The notes beneath the pieces were generated by a model. It did no database searches. It saw nothing but the letters and a program-made list of their open reading frames with translations, and was not told the DNA's origin. A stretch of DNA of 64,000 nucleotides from Burkholderia metallica (GTDB lineage: Bacteria; Pseudomonadota; Gammaproteobacteria; Burkholderiales; Burkholderiaceae): contig NZ_CADFDB010000011.1 in NCBI RefSeq assembly GCF_902832845.1, positions 1 to 64,000 of the forward strand. Reading direction: 5' to 3'. The position numbers and the translations under genes are program-made. This document shows, one piece after another, positions 27,022 through 35,682 of the stretch. Position 1 is the first letter of the stretch. The number at the start of each line of letters is the position of its first letter.

Positions 27022-27801
27022 ATGGCGACCGCGACCTTCCGCTTCCACGGCGAACTGAACGCCTTTCTGCCGCGCGCGCAGCGCGACCGCGCGTTCGGGC
27101 ACGCGTGTGCGCGCGACGCGACGCTGAAGCACGCGATCGAGGCGCTCGGCGTCCCGCACACGGAAATCGGCCGGCTCTGCGTGAACGACGCGCCGTCCGC
27201 GCTCGACCGGCCGCTCGCCGACGGCGACCGCGTCGAAGCCTTTCCCGAGCGCGCGCAACCGGCGGCGAGCGGCGCCGCGATGCCGCCGCCGGCGCACTGG
27301 CGCTTCGTCGCCGACGCGCATCTCGGCGGCCTCGCGCAACTGCTGCGTCTCACCGGCTTCGACACCTGCTACGACAACCACTACCGCGACGACGAACTCG
27401 CGGCGCTTGCCGCCCGGGAGGGCAGGATCGTGCTGACCCGCGACCGCGAGCTGCTCAAGCGGCGCGCGGTTGAGCGCGGCTGCTACCTGCATACGCTGCA
27501 GCCGGCCGACCAGTTGCGCGAACTGTTCGAGAGGCTCGATCTCGCGCCGCACATGCGGCCGTTCCGGCTGTGCCTGCGCTGCAATGCGCCGCTGCATCCG
27601 CTCGACGCGGCGGCGGCCGCGCCGCGCGTGCCGGCCGGCGTCCGGCAGCGGCACCGGCGCTTCGCCGCGTGCGACGTGTGCCGGCGCGTGTTCTGGGAAG
27701 GTTCGCACTGGCGGCGCATGCGCACGGTGGTCGACGCGATGCGCATGCCGCCGCCCGTGCGGCTGGACAAACCGGGCGAATCCGGCGAATCCGGCGCCTG
27801 A
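27022..27801 (+). CDS. Mut7-C RNAse domain protein with ubiquitin-like N-terminus
   Basis: 259 residues in two parts. Residues 1-85 resemble the Mut7-C ubiquitin-like (ThiS-like) domain. From about 93 the Mut7-C domain begins: FVADAHLGGLAQLLRLTGFD, then ILTRD-like IVLTRDRELL near 136-145, acidic positions fitting a PIN-type nuclease. A zinc-ribbon pair follows: CLRC near 186-189 and CDVCRRVFW near 218-226. Bacterial members are uncharacterised; RNA cleavage is a family prediction. The gene is divergent from the dehydrogenase across 96 bp. Confidence 0.85.
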   Translation: MATATFRFHGELNAFLPRAQRDRAFGHACARDATLKHAIEALGVPHTEIGRLCVNDAPSALDRPLADGDRVEAFPERAQPAASGAAMPPPAHWRFVADAHLGGLAQLLRLTGFDTCYDNHYRDDELAALAAREGRIVLTRDRELLKRRAVERGCYLHTLQPADQLRELFERLDLAPHMRPFRLCLRCNAPLHPLDAAAAAPRVPAGVRQRHRRFAACDVCRRVFWEGSHWRRMRTVVDAMRMPPPVRLDKPGESGESGA

Positions 27802-27836
27802 AAAAACAAAACCCCGCATGCCGGAGCATGCGGGGT
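27801..27836. terminator. terminator between the Mut7-C gene and the small His/Lys-rich gene
   Basis: ACCCCGCATGC pairs with GCATGCGGGGT (27811-27821 with 27826-27836). The T-rich flank is on the minus-strand side, so it mainly ends the small gene to the right and may also stop the Mut7-C transcript. Confidence 0.8.
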
Positions 27837-27883
27837 CGGCCGACCGATGACCGGCAACGCCGGCCGTGGCGGCGAACCGCTTC

Positions 27884-28120
27884 TTAGTTCTGCGTGCCTG
27901 CGTCGTTCGTGCCGGCGGCCGATGCGGCTGCAGCCTTCGCCTGGCCCTTCTTCGAACCGTGGTGCTTCAGCTGGTGCTTCGGCTTGCTGTGATCCTTCTT
28001 CATCGGTGCGGAAGCGGGTGCCATCGCGCCCGCCGGAGCCGATGCCGTCTCCTGTGCGAATGCCGAAACCGATGCGAGTGCGAATGCTGCGGTCATGATC
28101 GAAGCGAGCGTCTTCTTCAT
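27884..28120 (-). CDS. small exported His/Lys-rich protein
   Basis: 78 residues starting at 28120 behind AAAGGAAG. A signal peptide (MKKTLASIMTAAFALASVSAFA) is cleaved near residue 22. The mature part has a central stretch with many His and Lys residues (KKDHSKPKHQLKHHG near 41-55), flanked by Ala/Ser-rich segments. Such proteins may bind metal or polyanions, or resemble acid-shock proteins; nothing proves either. Own terminator, no operon partner. Confidence 0.75.
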   Translation of the reverse strand: MKKTLASIMTAAFALASVSAFAQETASAPAGAMAPASAPMKKDHSKPKHQLKHHGSKKGQAKAAAASAAGTNDAGTQN

Positions 28121-28479
28121 TGTTCTTCCTTTAGCGGAGAAAAAATCCAACGTACCGGTAGTCAAAGATGCGAGGCATTCGCATCGGAGCCCCAGGCCGC
28201 GCGGCCGGCTTTCGCCGTTCCGCCGCGATAAAACCTGACGCACTGGTTCCATAACGCACCGCGTTCGCGGCAAGTTGACACGTTGCTTGCATCCTCGGGT
28301 TTCCCCGGGGGCGGGCGCGCCGGCCTGCGCCGGCAGGCCGGACTGGCCACCGCCGCACGGCCCCGCAAACCGGCTCGCGCGCCGTCGGGGCCACGCTTAT
28401 ACTGGCGTCCATCCGTCCCTTTCCCCGGAAACCGGATCGCGGCCGGTCGCCAGACCGCCGCCGTCTCGAGGCGCTCAAA

Positions 28480-29685
28480 TTGCCCGATCACAATCTGGAC
28501 AAACTGAAAATCGACCGGCGTCCGATCGCACCGGTGCCCCGCCGGCGCCGGTGGGTCCGCTATGCGGCCGCCGCCGCGTTCGTCGTCGTCGCGATCGTCG
28601 CCGGCCTCGCGCTCACCGGCCGGCCGACCGTCGAGACCACCTCCGTCACGTCCGCCTACCCGTACCAGAACGACACGCAGCTCAATGCGACCGGCTACGT
28701 CGTGCCGCAGCGCAAGGCCGCGGTCGCGTCGAAGGGTCAGGGGCGCGTCGAATGGCTCGGCGTACTGGAAGGCACGCGCGTGAAGAAGGACGACATCATC
28801 GCGCGCCTCGAAAGCCGCGACGTCGAGGCGTCGCTGGCGCAGGCGCTCGCGCAGGTGAAGGTCGCCCGCGCGAACCTGGGCGTCCAGCAGGCCGAGCTGA
28901 AGGACGCCGAGATCGCGTTGCGCCGCACCTCGGTGCTCGCGCCCAAGGGCGCCGTGCCGGCCGCGCAGCTCGACACCGACACGGCCCGCGTGAACAAGGC
29001 GCGCGCGTCGGTCAACAGCGACCAGGCCGCGATCGCGTCCGCCGAGGCCAACGCGCTGGCCGCGCAGGTCGCGGTCGACCAGACGGTGATCCGCGCGCCG
29101 TTCGACGGCATCGTGCTCGCGAAGCACGCGAACGTCGGCGACAACATCACGCCGTTCTCGTCCGCGTCGGACAGCAAGGGCGCGGTCGTGACGATCGCCG
29201 ACATGGACACGCTCGAGGTCGAGGCCGACGTCGCCGAATCGAATATCGCGAAGATCCGCGCCGAGCAGCCGTGCGAGATCCAGCTCGACGCGCTGCCCGA
29301 CATGCGCTTCGCGGGCCGCGTGTCGCGCATCGTGCCGACCGTCGACCGCTCGAAGGCCACCGTGCTCGTGAAGGTGCGCTTCGTCGAGCGCGACGAGCGC
29401 GTGCTGCCCGACATGAGCGCGAAGATCGCGTTCCTGTCGAAACCGGTGACGCCGCAGGACCGCCAGCCGGTGACGGCCGTGCAGGCGAGCGCGGTGGTCG
29501 AGCGCGACGGCCGGCCGGTCGTGTTCGTCGTGAAGGACGACACCGTGCGCGCGGTGGCCGTCACGCGCGGGATGCGGATCGGCGAACTCGTCTCGATCCG
29601 CGGCGTGCAGGCCGGCGACACGGTCGTGCTCGCGCCCGGCGCGAAGCTGAAGGACGGTGCGAAAGTGACCGTCGCGAAGAAGTAG
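28480..29685 (+). CDS. MacA/HlyD-type periplasmic adaptor of an ABC export system
   Basis: 401 residues anchored by one N-terminal helix (about 27-47). A lipoyl/barrel-sandwich domain is split around an alpha-hairpin (coiled coil about 110-195), with the return motif TVIRAPFDGIVLAKHANVGD near 203-222 and beta-barrel domains after it. It should connect the inner membrane permeases to an outer membrane exit. TTG 28480 appears to be the start, with GAGG upstream and no ATG nearby. First of four genes spaced 7, 21 and 3 bp apart. Confidence 0.88.
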   Translation: MPDHNLDKLKIDRRPIAPVPRRRRWVRYAAAAAFVVVAIVAGLALTGRPTVETTSVTSAYPYQNDTQLNATGYVVPQRKAAVASKGQGRVEWLGVLEGTRVKKDDIIARLESRDVEASLAQALAQVKVARANLGVQQAELKDAEIALRRTSVLAPKGAVPAAQLDTDTARVNKARASVNSDQAAIASAEANALAAQVAVDQTVIRAPFDGIVLAKHANVGDNITPFSSASDSKGAVVTIADMDTLEVEADVAESNIAKIRAEQPCEIQLDALPDMRFAGRVSRIVPTVDRSKATVLVKVRFVERDERVLPDMSAKIAFLSKPVTPQDRQPVTAVQASAVVERDGRPVVFVVKDDTVRAVAVTRGMRIGELVSIRGVQAGDTVVLAPGAKLKDGAKVTVAKK

Positions 29686-29692
29686 CGCACGC

Positions 29693-30391
29693 GTGAACGA
29701 CGCCCCGCCGCCCCTCGTCGAGATCAGCCACGTCGCGAAGTCGTACCGGCGCGGCAACCAGATCGTGCCCGTGCTGACCGACATCACGCTCGACATCGGC
29801 GAAGGCGACTTCGTCGCGCTGATGGGGCCGTCGGGCTCCGGCAAGAGCACGCTGCTGAATCTCGTGGCCGGCATCGACCGGCCCGACAGCGGCGAGCTGC
29901 GCGTGGGCGGCCTCGACATCTCGCTGCTCGCGGAGGCGCAACTGGCCGAATGGCGCGCGGCGAACGTCGGCTTCATCTTCCAGTTCTACAACCTGATGCC
30001 GGTGCTCACCGCGTTCGAGAACGTCGAGCTGCCGCTGATGCTCACGCACCTGTCGCGCCGCGAGCGGCGCGAGCGCGTCGAACTCGTGCTCGACATGGTG
30101 AACCTCGGCGACCGGACGAGCCATTATCCGTCCGAGCTGTCGGGCGGCCAGCAGCAGCGCGTCGCGATCGCGCGCGCGCTGATCACCGATCCGGTGCTGA
30201 TCGTCGCCGACGAGCCGACCGGCGACCTCGACCGCGCGTCGGCCACCGACGTGCTCGCGATGCTGCAGCGGATGAACGCCGAACTCGGCAAGACGATCAT
30301 CATGGTGACCCACGACGCGCACGCGGCCGGCGCCGCGCGCTCGCTCGTGCATCTGGAAAAAGGGGAGCTGATCGATGGGCACGCCGGCTGA
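29693..30391 (+). CDS. ABC transporter ATP-binding protein (MacB/LolD class)
   Basis: 232-residue ATPase. Walker A is GPSGSGKSTLLN near 45-56, the signature LSGGQQQR near 149-156 and Walker B VLIVADEPTGDLD near 168-180. This subfamily powers mechanotransmission permeases such as MacB, LolCDE and FtsEX rather than classical importers. Start GTG 29693, 7 bp after the adaptor gene. Neighbouring FtsX-like permeases complete the system. Confidence 0.93.
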   Translation: MNDAPPPLVEISHVAKSYRRGNQIVPVLTDITLDIGEGDFVALMGPSGSGKSTLLNLVAGIDRPDSGELRVGGLDISLLAEAQLAEWRAANVGFIFQFYNLMPVLTAFENVELPLMLTHLSRRERRERVELVLDMVNLGDRTSHYPSELSGGQQQRVAIARALITDPVLIVADEPTGDLDRASATDVLAMLQRMNAELGKTIIMVTHDAHAAGAARSLVHLEKGELIDGHAG

Positions 30392-30412
30392 CCGGCGGCG
30401 GGAGCGCGCGCG

Positions 30413-31567
30413 ATGTACGTGCTGAAGCTGATCGCGCGCAACGCGCTGCGGCACCAGCTGCGCACGCTGCTGACCGTGCTCGGGCTGACCATCGCCGTGC
30501 TCGCGTTCGGGCTGCTGCACACCGTGGTCGACGCGTGGTACGCGGGCGCGGCCGCCGCTTCGAGCGGGCGACTCGTCACGCGCAACGCAATCTCGCTCGT
30601 GTTTCCGCTGCCCGTGAGCTACGAGAACCGGATTCGCGGCGTCGACGGCGTGACGGCCGTGGTCCGCTCGAACTGGTTCGGCGGCATCTACCGCGACCCG
30701 AAGAACTTCTTCGCGAGCTTCGCGGTGTCGGACAACTATCTCGACCTGTATCCGGAATTCATCCTCCCCGCGCAGCAGCGCGCCGACTACGACCGCGACC
30801 GCCGCGGCTGCCTCGTCGGCCGCCAACTCGCGACACAGTTCGGCTTCAAGGTCGGCGACGTGATTCCGCTCAAGGGCACGATCTACCCCGGCACGTGGGA
30901 TTTCGTCGTACGCGGGATTCTCGACGGCCGCGACGATTCGACGATCACGCGCCAACTGGTGTTCCACTGGGACTACCTGAACGAGACGGTGCGAAAGCGC
31001 ACGCCGAAGCAGGCCGACCAGGTCGGCGTATTCGTGCTCGGCGTCGCGAACCCCGACGACGGCCCGTCGATCGCGCGCCACGTCGACGCGGTGTTCAAGA
31101 ACTCGCTTGCCGAGACGCTGACCGAGACCGAACAGGCGTTCCAGCTCGGCTTCGTCGCGATGTCGAACCAGATCATCGCGGCGATCCGCGTCGTGTCTTA
31201 CGTCGTGATCCTGATCATCATGGCCGTGATGGCCAACGCGATGGCGATGAGCGCGCGCGAACGCACGGCCGAATACGCGACGCTGAAGGCGCTCGGCTTC
31301 GGCCCCGGCTTCCTCGCGCTGATCGTGTTCGGCGAATCGGTCGTGATCGCGGTGGCCGGCGGCGGGCTCGGGATCCTCGCGACACCGCCCGCCGCGAGCC
31401 TGTTCAAGCAGGCGGCCGGCGGCATCTTCCCGGTGTTCAAGGTGTCGAGCGAGACGATCGCGCTCCAGGCCGCGTGCTCGGTCGCGGTCGGCTTCGCGGC
31501 GGCGATCGTGCCGGCATGGCAGGCGGCGCGCGTGCGCGTCGTCGAAGGGCTGAGGGCGATCGGCTAG
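30413..31567 (+). CDS. ABC transporter permease, FtsX/MacB type (first)
   Basis: 384 residues with the four-helix layout of the family: one N-terminal helix (about 21-40), a large periplasmic domain to about 255, then three C-terminal helices. The segment ERTAEYATLKALGFGP near 283-298 is the conserved cytoplasmic loop that contacts the ATPase. No fused nucleotide-binding domain. The next gene is a second permease of the same type, so the pair probably forms a heterodimer, as LolC and LolE do. Confidence 0.9.
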   Translation: MYVLKLIARNALRHQLRTLLTVLGLTIAVLAFGLLHTVVDAWYAGAAAASSGRLVTRNAISLVFPLPVSYENRIRGVDGVTAVVRSNWFGGIYRDPKNFFASFAVSDNYLDLYPEFILPAQQRADYDRDRRGCLVGRQLATQFGFKVGDVIPLKGTIYPGTWDFVVRGILDGRDDSTITRQLVFHWDYLNETVRKRTPKQADQVGVFVLGVANPDDGPSIARHVDAVFKNSLAETLTETEQAFQLGFVAMSNQIIAAIRVVSYVVILIIMAVMANAMAMSARERTAEYATLKALGFGPGFLALIVFGESVVIAVAGGGLGILATPPAASLFKQAAGGIFPVFKVSSETIALQAACSVAVGFAAAIVPAWQAARVRVVEGLRAIG

Positions 31568-31570
31568 GCC

Positions 31571-32737
31571 ATGGCGATTCCGCTCAACTACATCGCGCGC
31601 AACCTGTGGACCCGCCGGCTCACCACCGCGCTGACCGCCGGCGGGATGGCGCTCGTGATCTTCGTGTTCGCGACGGTGCAGATGCTCGACGCGGGGCTCA
31701 CGAAGACGCTCGTGTCGACCGGCGAACCCGACAACGCGGTGGTGATCCGCAAGGGCGCCGAAACCGAGATCCAGAGTTCGATCGACCATCAGCAGGCCAA
31801 CGCGCTCGAGATGCACCCGGCCGTCGCGCTCGGCGCCGACGGCCGGCCGCTCGTGTCGAAGGAAGCGGTCGTGCTGATTTCGCTCGTGAAGACGTCGACC
31901 GGCAAACCGTCGAACGTCGTGATCCGCGGCGTGTCGCCGGCCGGGCTCGCGCTGCGCCCGCACGTGAAGCTCGTCGCCGGGCGCCCGTTCGCGCCGGGCT
32001 CGTCGGAGATCGTCGTCGGCAGCGCGATCGCGAAAGGCTTCAGCGGCACGCAGCTCGGCGACAGCCTGCATTTCGCGCAGCGCGACTGGACCGTCGTCGG
32101 CGTCTTCGACGCGGGCGGCAGCGGCTTCGATTCGGAAATCTGGGGCGACGTCGACCAGTTGATGCAGTCGTTCCGGCGCACCAGCTATTCGTCGATGGTG
32201 CTGCGCATCCCGAGCGCCGACGGCTTCGCGCGCTTCAAGGCCGACATCGACGTCGACCCGCGGCTGACCGACGAGGCGAAACGCGAACAGACCTTCTACG
32301 GCGACCAGTCGAAGGCGCTGTCGACGTTCATCAACATCCTCGGCATCACGCTGTCGACGATCTTCTCGATCGCCGCGATGATCGGCGCGATGATCACGAT
32401 GTATGCGTCGGTCGCGAACCGCGTGGCCGAGATCGGCACGCTGCGCGCGCTCGGCTTCAAGCGCACGAACGTGCTCGCCGCGTTCCTGCTGGAAGCGCTG
32501 CTGCTCGGCTTCGTCGGCGGCGTCGCGGGGCTCGCGTGCGCGTCGCTGATGCAGTTCGCGTCGTTCTCGACCACCAACTTCCAGACCTTCGCGGACCTGT
32601 CGTTCCGCTTCGTGCTGACACCCGCGATCGTCGTGAAGACGCTGCTGTTCTCGCTGGTGATGGGGCTCGTCGGCGGGTTCCTGCCGGCGATGCGCGCCGC
32701 GCGGCTGAAGATCGTCGACGCGCTGCGCGCGCAGTGA
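31571..32737 (+). CDS. ABC transporter permease, FtsX/MacB type (second)
   Basis: 388 residues with the same topology as its neighbour: an N-terminal helix (about 20-38), a periplasmic domain, and three C-terminal helices. The coupling loop NRVAEIGTLRALGFKRTNV is near 283-301. It starts 3 bp after the first permease, so translation is coupled. A substrate cannot be named; related adaptor/ATPase/two-permease sets export peptides, antibiotics or lipids. Ends 17 bp from the convergent carotenoid oxygenase gene. Confidence 0.9.
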   Translation: MAIPLNYIARNLWTRRLTTALTAGGMALVIFVFATVQMLDAGLTKTLVSTGEPDNAVVIRKGAETEIQSSIDHQQANALEMHPAVALGADGRPLVSKEAVVLISLVKTSTGKPSNVVIRGVSPAGLALRPHVKLVAGRPFAPGSSEIVVGSAIAKGFSGTQLGDSLHFAQRDWTVVGVFDAGGSGFDSEIWGDVDQLMQSFRRTSYSSMVLRIPSADGFARFKADIDVDPRLTDEAKREQTFYGDQSKALSTFINILGITLSTIFSIAAMIGAMITMYASVANRVAEIGTLRALGFKRTNVLAAFLLEALLLGFVGGVAGLACASLMQFASFSTTNFQTFADLSFRFVLTPAIVVKTLLFSLVMGLVGGFLPAMRAARLKIVDALRAQ

Positions 32738-32753
32738 CGCGCCACCGCGCCGC

Positions 32754-34085
32754 TCACTGCTCGCGCGGCACCCATGCACCGTGGAAGCCGGCCGGCACGC
32801 GGCGCGGCAGGTGCACGGTCGCGACCGGCCCCGCGTCGATCGCGCGCGCATCGAGGATCACGACGTCGCTCGTATCCGTCGCCGCGCGGTACACCAGCAC
32901 CAGCAGCCAGCCGTCGTCCTCGTCGGTGCCGCCCGGGCGCGGCACGAACACCGGCTCGCTGTTCTGGTCGCCGGCCGGCACCGCGTAGCGCGTCGTCGTG
33001 CCGCTCGCCTGGTCGAAGCGCATCACGCCGCGCATTTCCGCGGGGTTCGGCTGCTCGACCGCATACAGGTAGCGATAGCGGCGCCCCGTGCGGCTTTCGT
33101 TGATGCGCGGCAGCTCGATGCCGCCGTCGGCGAGCGGCCCTTCGTCGATCAGCCCGTTCGCCGTGTCGATCACGTAGCGCCACAGCTCGCCGACCGGGTT
33201 GTCGGCGAAGCGGCCCGTGCGCGGATCGAGCCGAAGGAACGACGGATAGCGCACCGCATCGAGCACGATGCACGACGCGTCGCAGTCGTACGCGTTCACG
33301 ACGTGCATGATGAAACACGGCTCGACCTCGAACCAGCGCACCGCGCCGCCGTGACGCGCGATCACGCCGATGCGCGCGGGCCGGTCGTCGTGCCAGCGCA
33401 GCGGCATCCGGTGGCCCTGCTTGAGCAGCGAGAAGTCGTAGCCGACGTTCAGGTCGAGCAGCAGGCTGCGGGTTTCGGTGATCGCGAGGTCGTGCATCAT
33501 CGACGGCGCGCGCAGGTCGATCTCGATGTCGACACGCTGCACGCCCTGCGCGTCGGCGACGCCGTAGCGCAGCCACGGCGCGCGCCAGTCCGCGCGGAAT
33601 GCGATCAGCTCGCCGGTTACCGGGTCGACCTTCGGATGCGCGGTCATCCCGCCGCCAAGGCCCGTGTGCCGCGCCGGCACGCCGAGCGAATCGAGCGCGG
33701 CCGTGATCGCGAACGGCGCGCAGCCCTCCGACAGCGCGAGCAATTCACCCGCGTGCCGCAACACGCTCACGTTCGGATTGGTGTCGGGCAGTTGCGGCGC
33801 CTCGTGCGGCGCATGCACGGCGGCCCAGCGCTGCGTGCGCGCCCAGCGGTTCCGGTAGCCGGTCGCCCGCCCGCCTTCGAACGCGATCGCGTGCAGCATC
33901 GCGGCTTCCGGCCACCACGACAGCATGTCGTTGCCTGCGAAGCGGCCGCCCGGCGGATTCGGGCCGTTGCGCAGCAACGTGCCCGCGAGTTCGGGCGGAA
34001 CGGTGCCGGTCACGCGCAGGTCGACGAGGTCGACTTCGTCGGCGACCGGCGCGGTCGCGCCGCGGTTCAGGTCGAATACGGTCAT
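32754..34085 (-). CDS. carotenoid oxygenase family protein
   Basis: 443-residue seven-bladed propeller dioxygenase. The four iron-binding histidines are visible: MTAHPKVD, MMHDLAIT, FIMHVVNAYD and, at the C-terminus, FHGAWVP. The N-terminus VTGTVPPELAGTLLRNGPNP is characteristic. Members cleave double bonds of carotenoids, apocarotenoids, stilbenes or lignin-derived phenylpropenoids; in non-pigmented Burkholderia a stilbene or isoeugenol-like substrate is more plausible, by inference. Start ATG 34085. It lies 17 bp after DUF2239 and is probably cotranscribed with it. Confidence 0.9.
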   Translation of the reverse strand: MTVFDLNRGATAPVADEVDLVDLRVTGTVPPELAGTLLRNGPNPPGGRFAGNDMLSWWPEAAMLHAIAFEGGRATGYRNRWARTQRWAAVHAPHEAPQLPDTNPNVSVLRHAGELLALSEGCAPFAITAALDSLGVPARHTGLGGGMTAHPKVDPVTGELIAFRADWRAPWLRYGVADAQGVQRVDIEIDLRAPSMMHDLAITETRSLLLDLNVGYDFSLLKQGHRMPLRWHDDRPARIGVIARHGGAVRWFEVEPCFIMHVVNAYDCDASCIVLDAVRYPSFLRLDPRTGRFADNPVGELWRYVIDTANGLIDEGPLADGGIELPRINESRTGRRYRYLYAVEQPNPAEMRGVMRFDQASGTTTRYAVPAGDQNSEPVFVPRPGGTDEDDGWLLVLVYRAATDTSDVVILDARAIDAGPVATVHLPRRVPAGFHGAWVPREQ

Positions 34086-34102
34086 CGCGTTCGCTCCGCG
34101 TC

Positions 34103-34729
34103 TCAGCAGTCTTCGGCGGACGGCGGCAGGTCGCCGCGCGCGAGCGCGAGCGCATGGTCGCGCACGTCGTCCGGCCAGCCGGCGACGAGCTCGGCGAGCC
34201 GCGCCGGATCGTTCGCATACAGCGCGCGCGCGGCTTCCTCGAAGCCGGGCAGGTCGCCCGCTATCGCCGACATGAAGTGGTAGGCGCGGGTTTGCGCGTC
34301 GCGGAGACGATCGGCCGCCGCATGCGTGCGCCGCGCGTCCTCGACGAGCTTGCGCAGCGCGACCGACGCACCGCCCGGCTGCGCGGCCAGCCATTCCCAG
34401 TGACGCGGCAGCAGCGTGACCTCGCGCGACACGACGCCGAGCTTCGGCCGGCCGCGGCCGCGCTGTTCGCCCGCGCCGGCCGGCTCGCCGGCGGCCGCCA
34501 ACGCGTCGCCCGACGGCGGCGCGTAGCGCGCGCGGATGTCGTCCGCCGTGCCGCGCAGGTCGAGGTCGATCGAGCGCCCCGTCGCATCGTCGAAGATCAG
34601 GATCGTGGCGGACATCGCATCGCCGGCAGCCTGCCGGACCGCGAGCGCGACCGTCGCGAGCGGGCCCGACGCGAGCCGCCGGTGGCCGTCGAAGGCCGTG
34701 TAGGAAGGAACAAGCGTGGAAGTCGTCAT
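34103..34729 (-). CDS. DUF2239 family protein
   Basis: 208 residues with no signal peptide or membrane helix. Family features are SYTAFDGHRRLASGPLATVA near 9-28, ILIFDDATGRSIDLDLRG near 43-60 and GRGRPKLGVVSREVTLLPRHWEWL near 90-113. The KLGVVSREVTLLPRHW stretch resembles the part of short DNA-associated proteins, but no role is established. It is the first gene of a two-gene operon with the carotenoid oxygenase and sits directly behind twin operator sites. Confidence 0.85.
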   Translation of the reverse strand: MTTSTLVPSYTAFDGHRRLASGPLATVALAVRQAAGDAMSATILIFDDATGRSIDLDLRGTADDIRARYAPPSGDALAAAGEPAGAGEQRGRGRPKLGVVSREVTLLPRHWEWLAAQPGGASVALRKLVEDARRTHAAADRLRDAQTRAYHFMSAIAGDLPGFEEAARALYANDPARLAELVAGWPDDVRDHALALARGDLPPSAEDC

Positions 34730-34765
34730 GGGAGTCGCCCGCGGGCAGGAATCGGAATGACGCCA

Positions 34766-34810
34766 TTTTTACCCGGGTGTAAATTGGATGTCAATATCAC
34801 CCGGGTAAAA
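34766..34810 (-). promoter_or_regulatory. promoter with twin ACCCGGGT operators for the DUF2239/carotenoid oxygenase operon
   Basis: On the minus strand: -35 TTGACA at 34789-34794, 17-bp spacer and a weak -10 TAAAAA at 34766-34771. ACCCGGGT palindromes at 34771-34778 and 34799-34806, with A/T-rich flanks (TTTAC..GTAAA style), are centred 28 bp apart. One covers the -10 region and one lies just upstream of -35. This fits a dimeric repressor of TetR or MarR type. No regulator gene of either type is adjacent. Confidence 0.65.
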
Positions 34811-34859
34811 TTTAACGGCAGACTCCGCTTGCTCGGGCGACCCCGATGCCGGTCAGTGG

Positions 34860-35591
34860 TCAGATCGCACGGGCCGGAACCGCGAGGACGCGCGTGCTGG
34901 CCAGCGCGTCGTCAAGCGACACATGCCCTTCGAAGGCCGACGAGGCCGGCAGCGACAGGTTTTCCTCGATCGCATGCGCGAACTGCACGCCGGCGTCGTC
35001 GGCGAGCCGCGCACGCAACGCGGCGATGCGCGGGAACGCATCGCGCTCGAACACCGCGTGATAGTCGGCCCAGCGCGCGATCCCGGCGAAGTACGCATCG
35101 GCCAGCGTGCGCCGCGCGCCCAAGAGCCACGGGCCTTCGCCGCGCTCGAGCAGCGCTTCCAGTTGCCGGTGCGCCTTCAGCACCTTGCCGCGGCCGTACG
35201 CCTGCAGCGCCGCTTTCTCGGCGCCTTCGGTGTCGTGCTCGTACACGTACCAGAGCGCGCCGAACGCGCTGAAGAACGTCGTGTTCAGCCACGCCAGCAT
35301 TCGGTTCAGCCGGTCGAAATCCGCGCTGCCCTGGCGGAACGCCAGGCCGCCGTCGAGCGCCTGCGCGCCGATGTGGCCGAGGATCGCGACGCTTTCGGTC
35401 AGCACGTCGCCGTTCGCGGTGACGAACGCCGGCGTCTCGGCGACGGGGTTCAGCGCGAGAAAGGCGTCGCTCGTCACGGCGCCCGGCATCGTGATGCGCG
35501 ACAGCCGGTATGGGCGGCCGGCCCATTCGAGCGCGACGATCGAGCCGAACGAGCAGCCGGCGGGAACGCCGTAGAGAAGGATCGGAGACAT
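34860..35591 (-). CDS. glutathione S-transferase family protein
   Basis: 243 residues. A thioredoxin-like N-terminal domain (LLYGVPAGCSFGSIVALEWAG at 5-25, AETPAFV near 51-57, LTESVAILGHI near 64-74 with the glutathione-contacting ES pair) is followed by an all-helical C-terminal domain. The cysteine in GCSFGS suggests a beta/omega-like class. Divergent from a LysR gene 91 bp away, the usual arrangement for a LysR target; the actual substrate is unknown. Confidence 0.85.
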   Translation of the reverse strand: MSPILLYGVPAGCSFGSIVALEWAGRPYRLSRITMPGAVTSDAFLALNPVAETPAFVTANGDVLTESVAILGHIGAQALDGGLAFRQGSADFDRLNRMLAWLNTTFFSAFGALWYVYEHDTEGAEKAALQAYGRGKVLKAHRQLEALLERGEGPWLLGARRTLADAYFAGIARWADYHAVFERDAFPRIAALRARLADDAGVQFAHAIEENLSLPASSAFEGHVSLDDALASTRVLAVPARAI

Positions 35592-35682
35592 CGGGAAATT
35601 CCGAGAAAGTTGAACGAGCGATCATGCTCCCATGACGAACGATGGCGCAGTAGCCGCTAAAATCGAAACCCGTCGTTTCTTC

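Noticed and set aside
29561-32988. Two 1000-codon frames (minus 29561-32851, plus 29950-32988) over the ABC transporter genes
   Set aside because: Low-complexity Arg/Ala/Asp translations with no domain. They cover four clearly recognisable genes in other frames.
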